Part shown: piece by piece, positions 34,686 through 38,087 of the stretch
Numbering within the stretch: the first letter of the stretch is position 1
How the letters are laid out: every line of letters starts with the position of its first letter
Source of the DNA: Candidatus Bathyarchaeota archaeon
GTDB taxonomy: Archaea > Thermoproteota > Bathyarchaeia > Bathyarchaeales > DTEX01
Length of the DNA: 38,087 nt
Assembly: GCA_003601835.1 (NCBI GenBank)
Contig: PIYB01000006.1
Location: forward strand, 1 to 38,087
Direction: 5' to 3'
The notes under the pieces: generated by a model
Seen by the model: only the letters and a program-made list of their open reading frames with translations
Told to the model about the DNA's origin: nothing
Databases searched by the model: none
Translations under genes and position numbers: made by a program

Positions 34686-35491
34686 TGCCTTGTTTCCTCT
34701 GTTCTTGATTCCACGATTGAGGTCGCACATGAACAACTACGTGCTTTAGGCAGATATGAAACCGCTTCAATTAATATCTTGCGAATTTTCGGCATAATCA
34801 ACTTGGAGGTTTCTGTGATCTCGCGGGCGGAAAGTTTTTTCGTTATTCCCGCAGCCATATTGGACACGAAACACAACGAGGCGTAACACATTCCAAGCTC
34901 ACGGGCGAGGGTGGCTTCCGGGGCACCCGTCATTCCCACGATGTCGAAGCCCAAGGTTCTGAACATTCTGATTTCAGCCGGGGTTTCAAAACGAGGCCCT
35001 TCTGTGCAAACATAGACGGCTCGCTCCCAAACATTAGGGGTGTTCTCTTTAGCTTTTTGAATCAGAGCTTTACGGATCTGTGGACAGTATGGTTCGGTGA
35101 AATCTATGTGGACAACTGCGGCTTCATCATAGAAGGTAGAGGGACGGTTTTTCGTGAGGTCGACAAGGTCGTGAGGAACAGCGATGTCTCCCGGCTTAAA
35201 CTTCAGATTTATCGCTCCAACAGCATTGGTTGCCAGTACTCTCTCGACACCGATTTTGTGAAGCGCATAGATGTTTGCTCGATAGTTCACTTTGTGCGGG
35301 GGAACTGCATGAGTGTAGCCGTGCCGCGGTAGAAACGCTATTTTTACTGAGTTAGCTACGCCTATTTGTATTGGCGGGGGGATGCCGTATGGGGTTCCAA
35401 CGTGGATTTTCTTAGCTTCTTCGAATAAAGATTCAAACCCGGTTCCGCCTATTATCGCGGTGTTAACTTTCTCGGGTAGTTTGTTTTTCAT
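34679..35491 (-). CDS. mtnP: 5'-methylthioadenosine phosphorylase
   Basis: This purine nucleoside phosphorylase of the MTAP branch recycles methylthioadenosine from polyamine or methionine metabolism; some archaeal members act on methylthioinosine. Motifs are TAIIGGTGFESL at the start, FLPRHGYTHAVPPHKVNYRAN, ATNAVGAIN, YVCTEGPRFETPAEIRM and GMTGAPEATLARELG. The C-terminus is Ser/Cys-rich (SCSCATS). Start is ATG 35491 or 35497, overlapping the end of the DUF373 gene by roughly 30 bases. Stop overlaps uppS. Confidence 0.9.
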   Translation of the reverse strand: MKNKLPEKVNTAIIGGTGFESLFEEAKKIHVGTPYGIPPPIQIGVANSVKIAFLPRHGYTHAVPPHKVNYRANIYALHKIGVERVLATNAVGAINLKFKPGDIAVPHDLVDLTKNRPSTFYDEAAVVHIDFTEPYCPQIRKALIQKAKENTPNVWERAVYVCTEGPRFETPAEIRMFRTLGFDIVGMTGAPEATLARELGMCYASLCFVSNMAAGITKKLSAREITETSKLIMPKIRKILIEAVSYLPKARSCSCATSIVESRTEETRQC

Positions 35492-36701
35492 CGGCATCAC
35501 TGGGTTTTTCTGATAGTTCTTCTTCAATCGGTCTACCTTTGAATGTGTCTTGATATTTTCTGCTTAGAAAGTGTGTGGTGAGTCCTGAGGCAACTATCAC
35601 TATGATTCCTACGATTATGGAGACTACAAGAGGCTCAGGAGGTCGGTTGGGGTTGATTATGATCAGTGAGATCTCGTTGAAGATTGTCCATGACCAAGCG
35701 GAAATTATGACTAGAGCTGAGGTTCGCCAGAATCTTGAATCTTTGTCTAAGAGGTATCCTATTGTTCTGCCTGCGAGGGATATGCAGACGCCGATGATGA
35801 TCAGGGTTAATGATTTTGAGATAAACCAGCCGATAAGATGCGGGAGCAATTCTAACAGTCTGCCGACCTCGATGGGAAATTGGAGTCCAATGTTGAATGT
35901 TTTGCTGATGAAGTCTCCAGCCTGATAAAATCCGAGTCCTACCAGCAGAAATCCTGTTAGTATTGAGAAGCTTGTGACAAGCCCGGAAACGGTGTAGTGG
36001 TATGGTCTGGATAAGATGGCTGAAATTTTTCTGTCTAGTCCGTAGCCTTTTCCGAGTAGGTAGCTGCCTGTTATGATGAGGCCGACGATGGCGGTCCACA
36101 TGTAGATATCGAACTGTATGAAGACCGCGAGGAAGCTCAGGATGCCTAGGGCTATTAGAAATACTCCGGGTAGTCCTAGGGCTATTCTTGAGTATCGTGG
36201 GTCTTCGATTATCATTCTCCAGTATTTTGAGAATATTGCCGCTGTTTCTTCTATTGATTCGCTGTGTTTCACAACTACCCGCCGTACAGAAGTAACGGGG
36301 ATTCTTGATTGGAGAAGCGGCATGATGTCTTCATCTGCGAACCCGTCGGTGACGAGGATTAATCCGTCTGCTTTGAACCGTTTCAGGACTTCGGTGAGTT
36401 CTGATACGAGTTTTCGGTCTGCTGAGACGCCGCCTATTTCGGAGCCGGCTATGGTGGCGATCTCGTATAGGTCTCGGGTTGTTTTGTCCTGTTTGAGGTT
36501 ATCGTAGAGTCTGATGGCTTCGAACATGGCGTTGGCGTCTGCTTCTTCTGGGTCTGCGAGGATGAGTTTCAGCGCTGATTCCATGTTGTCTTTTCTTCCG
36601 ATGATCGGTGTTTTCACGTTTGCCTTTCTGCCTATGTCGTTGTCTCTGTCGACGCATAAAATTAGAAGATGCTCTGCCCTCTGTTCTTCTGGTTCTGCCA
36701 T
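35463..36701 (-). CDS. DUF373 family membrane protein
   Basis: This archaeal DUF373 protein of 412 residues has an N-terminal soluble domain with LLILCVDRDNDIG, KTPIIGRKDN, DPEEADANAMFEA and the later ILVTDGFADEDIMPLLQSR. About six hydrophobic helices follow, then a polar acidic tail. The pattern of Asp residues resembles a metal-dependent, TOPRIM-like or phosphatase site, but no activity is known. ATG 36701 has GGAGAAGGG upstream and a TATA-like AGATTTATT near 36745, which rules out the ATG at 36776. Confidence 0.85.
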   Translation of the reverse strand: MAEPEEQRAEHLLILCVDRDNDIGRKANVKTPIIGRKDNMESALKLILADPEEADANAMFEAIRLYDNLKQDKTTRDLYEIATIAGSEIGGVSADRKLVSELTEVLKRFKADGLILVTDGFADEDIMPLLQSRIPVTSVRRVVVKHSESIEETAAIFSKYWRMIIEDPRYSRIALGLPGVFLIALGILSFLAVFIQFDIYMWTAIVGLIITGSYLLGKGYGLDRKISAILSRPYHYTVSGLVTSFSILTGFLLVGLGFYQAGDFISKTFNIGLQFPIEVGRLLELLPHLIGWFISKSLTLIIIGVCISLAGRTIGYLLDKDSRFWRTSALVIISAWSWTIFNEISLIIINPNRPPEPLVVSIIVGIIVIVASGLTTHFLSRKYQDTFKGRPIEEELSEKPSDADEKQTTRES

Positions 36702-36823
36702 TACCCTTCTCCTGTGCGGGTCTAATGAAAAGATAGTGATTCCTCCCAATAAATCTTTTAGAATTAGGGCTTTCAAGTTTTGAACAAATTTTATGTCTGA
36801 ATGTTTTTTGAGAAAAAGTTTGG

Positions 36824-37780
36824 TTAGATCTTCCCTTGTTCAGCCAGGATTTTGAATTCTTCAAAGCTGAGTTTTTTGCCGCGTTTCAGTTTGTCTAAAG
36901 CCTCTTCCTCCGTCTTCTTTCGGAGAATGGCTTGTTGTCTGGCTTTTTCTTCTTCCTCTTTTTTCTGCATTGCGGTGTGCAGAGTTTTGATTTGTTTTTG
37001 AACTTCGACGTATTTGAGATGTGTTGCTTTTGCTTTTTCTTTGTGTTTCACGTATTCTCCGTGCATCTTGTCGGCTTCCGATTTGAGTTCCTTAGTCTTT
37101 TCGAGTTTTGTAATCATTTTTTCGTGAAAACGTTGGCTTTCTTGAGCTAGTTCTTGTATTCTTCTGTGTTTTTCTAGAATCTCCGTTTTGAGTTCAGCCG
37201 TCTCCTGTTTGAGGGATTCGATTTCCTTTTTTATCCGTTCGATTTCTCGGTAGGCTTTTAGCTGCGTCTCCAAGAACTTGGCGCGTTCAACGAGTTTTCT
37301 TTCCTCGTCAAGGGTAAGCGTTTCAGTTTGGATTTTCCATTCAACCTTCTGTAAGTCGTTTTCTAGGAAACGGAAGGTTCTCTCAGATTTTTCCGCCCGA
37401 AGTTCTCTTATTTTCTGTTTTAGCTGCTTCATTCTTTCGAGTTTTTCACGCCGCGTTTTCTGCTGTTCATCCCTTAAGGCTTTCAGGTATTGGATCTCAG
37501 CGTTCAACTCGTCTCGTTTGGCCTTGAGGCTTTTGGCTTCAAGCATGTTTCTCCGGATTTCTTCGTGGAACCGGTCTCGTTTTTCAGCCCATTTACGGGC
37601 TTCACTGTTCAAGTTTTCTCTTTCCGTTCTTAAGGCGTCTCTTTCCTTATACAGCCGTTCAAGTGTTTGCTCTGAGGCAGTGATCTCGGTTCCCTCGCTT
37701 AGAACTTCGAATGCTTTGGAAACATAAAAACGTTTCAGACGTTTCCTGCTTTGCCGACGAAGTGACCAGTAACCTTGCAA
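36824..37780 (-). CDS. COG1340-type archaeal coiled-coil protein
   Basis: This is a long charged coiled coil of the COG1340 family. From LERLYKERDALRTERENLN onward the pattern of KxRDEL and EKRDxF repeats continues for nearly 270 residues; the C-terminus (LDKLKRGKKLSFEEFKILAE) is the conserved closing helix. Its role is unknown; some such proteins are linked to ribosome- or chromosome-associated structures. The frame stays open far upstream, but that part overlaps the tRNA gene. Between the tRNA end (37824) and the coil the only start codon is TTG 37780, so the start is uncertain. Confidence 0.75.
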   Translation of the reverse strand: MQGYWSLRRQSRKRLKRFYVSKAFEVLSEGTEITASEQTLERLYKERDALRTERENLNSEARKWAEKRDRFHEEIRRNMLEAKSLKAKRDELNAEIQYLKALRDEQQKTRREKLERMKQLKQKIRELRAEKSERTFRFLENDLQKVEWKIQTETLTLDEERKLVERAKFLETQLKAYREIERIKKEIESLKQETAELKTEILEKHRRIQELAQESQRFHEKMITKLEKTKELKSEADKMHGEYVKHKEKAKATHLKYVEVQKQIKTLHTAMQKKEEEEKARQQAILRKKTEEEALDKLKRGKKLSFEEFKILAEQGKI

Positions 37781-37823
37781 AACAGCGGCGGAAAAAGAAG
37801 AATCGGAGCAGCTCAGGGATTTT

Positions 37824-38035
37824 TGGTCGGGCGGGCAGGAGTCTCCTAGGAAGCTTGTTAGCTGTCCTATTTTGAATTCGCCGAGCCGCGGGCTTACCTC
37901 GGCTCTCCTGCGACACTCCGGTTTCTGTACGCTCGGCAGGCTGAGCAGCATCCGCCGACAGGCAGACGCCTACAGCGTCTCCACCGGCCTGTTTCAAGCC
38001 GGTTCGGAAGCTCTGCCAAGCTGAGCTACCGCCCG
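37824..38035 (-). tRNA. tRNA-Tyr(GUA) with four introns
   Basis: Five exons assemble into a 77-base tRNA-Tyr. Exon 1 (38035-38005) gives the acceptor CGGGCGG, T8, the D-arm GCTC/GAGC and TCCG of the anticodon stem. Intron 1 is 38004-37977 (28 bases), exon 2 is 37976-37970 (GCTGTAG, with GTA at 34-36). Intron 2 is 37969-37923 (47 bases, position 37/38), exon 3 is 37922-37907 (A38, CCGGA, GTGTC, GCAGG). Intron 3 is 37906-37877 (30 bases, 53/54), exon 4 is 37876-37871 (TTCAAA). Intron 4 is 37870-37841 (30 bases, 59/60), exon 5 is 37840-37824 (T60, CCTGC, CCGCCCG, A73, CCA). All stems pair perfectly, and A14, G15-C48, G18G19, T33, T54T55C56 and A58 are right. C1-G72 with A73 is the archaeal Tyr identity set. 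Confidence 0.88.
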
Positions 38036-38060
38036 ACAGTCTCTTCAGAAAGAGAAATTC

Positions 38061-38070
38061 AGATATATGT
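38061..38070 (-). promoter_or_regulatory. TATA box for tRNA-Tyr
   Basis: The minus strand reads ACATATATCT. Twenty-five bases on, transcription would begin near 38039, four bases before the first base of the tRNA, which supports the 5' end chosen. Confidence 0.6.
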
Positions 38071-38087
38071 TTTTCGTCTCTGTTTCA

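Noticed and set aside
37825-37951. N-terminal part of the coiled-coil reading frame
   Set aside because: It runs antiparallel to nothing but lies inside the tRNA-Tyr gene on the same strand, has no coiled-coil pattern, and must be excluded from the protein.
37824-38035. RNase P RNA or SRP RNA as the identity of the structured RNA
   Set aside because: An ACAGAAACCGG stretch and paired ends suggested this, but RNase P core motifs and SRP helix 8 motifs are missing, whereas every base of a tRNA-Tyr is accounted for by four introns.
1-38087. CRISPR array, insertion sequence or integrase
   Set aside because: No regularly spaced repeats, transposase or recombinase motifs were seen on either strand; the junctions look like deletions or inversions rather than insertions.

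Overview
This window is archaeal. The evidence is AT-rich TATA boxes about 25 bases before starts, leaderless or Shine-Dalgarno starts including TTG and GTG, archaeal families (DUF373, COG1340 coiled coil, KaiC/RAD55-like ATPase, COG2509 flavoprotein, Mrp-type HypB next to HypA), and an intron-broken tRNA gene. The gene mix suits a Bathyarchaeia-like member of the TACK group, but no rRNA is present, so that placement is an inference.

Layout. 0.5-6.0 kb: KaiC-like ATPase with an HhH tail, a zinc-ribbon membrane protein, a small RHH-like protein, the TldD/PmbA protease pair and a winged-helix regulator. 6.1-7.9 kb: remnants of a DapA-family aldolase and a GH4 glycosidase, fused at a deletion junction. 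8.3-12.5 kb: SatP-type acetate transporter, two related small coiled-coil genes pointing apart, a family 2 glycosyltransferase, a zinc-ribbon protein and a TIM-barrel protein. 12.6-16.1 kb: hydrogenase maturation genes hypE, hypA and a Mrp-type hypB, around a SAP-SAP-basic-linker-nuclease-like protein. 16.2-22.2 kb: a minus-strand sugar-acid operon (isomerase, KDG kinase, KDPG aldolase, flavoprotein, alcohol dehydrogenase) in which only the kinase and aldolase are intact; it collides tail to tail with a broken dihydroorotate-dehydrogenase-like gene. 22.4-25.8 kb: phosphoesterase, a zinc-finger/DUF7662 protein, asparaginyl-tRNA synthetase. 25.8-26.4 kb: two fused gene remnants, one a GH42 beta-galactosidase. 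26.7-37.8 kb: dapF, a DUF438-hemerythrin-PAS protein with a zinc-ribbon partner, dapL, Nudix, a COG2509 flavoprotein, a YchF-like GTPase, then the minus-strand cluster COG1340 - DUF373 - MTA phosphorylase - polyprenyl diphosphate synthase.

The most striking feature is at the right edge (37824-38035, minus strand): a tRNA-Tyr(GUA) gene that I read as split by four introns into five exons, two of them only 7 and 6 bases long. Spliced, it gives a perfect 77-base tRNA with encoded CCA.

Physiology: lysine/diaminopimelate synthesis by the DapL route, hydrogenase maturation, and acetate transport are intact. Genes for polysaccharide and sugar-acid breakdown are repeatedly broken by frameshifts, nonsense codons and deletion junctions, while housekeeping genes are intact. 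This suggests a lineage losing sugar catabolism, although consensus or assembly errors must be excluded.
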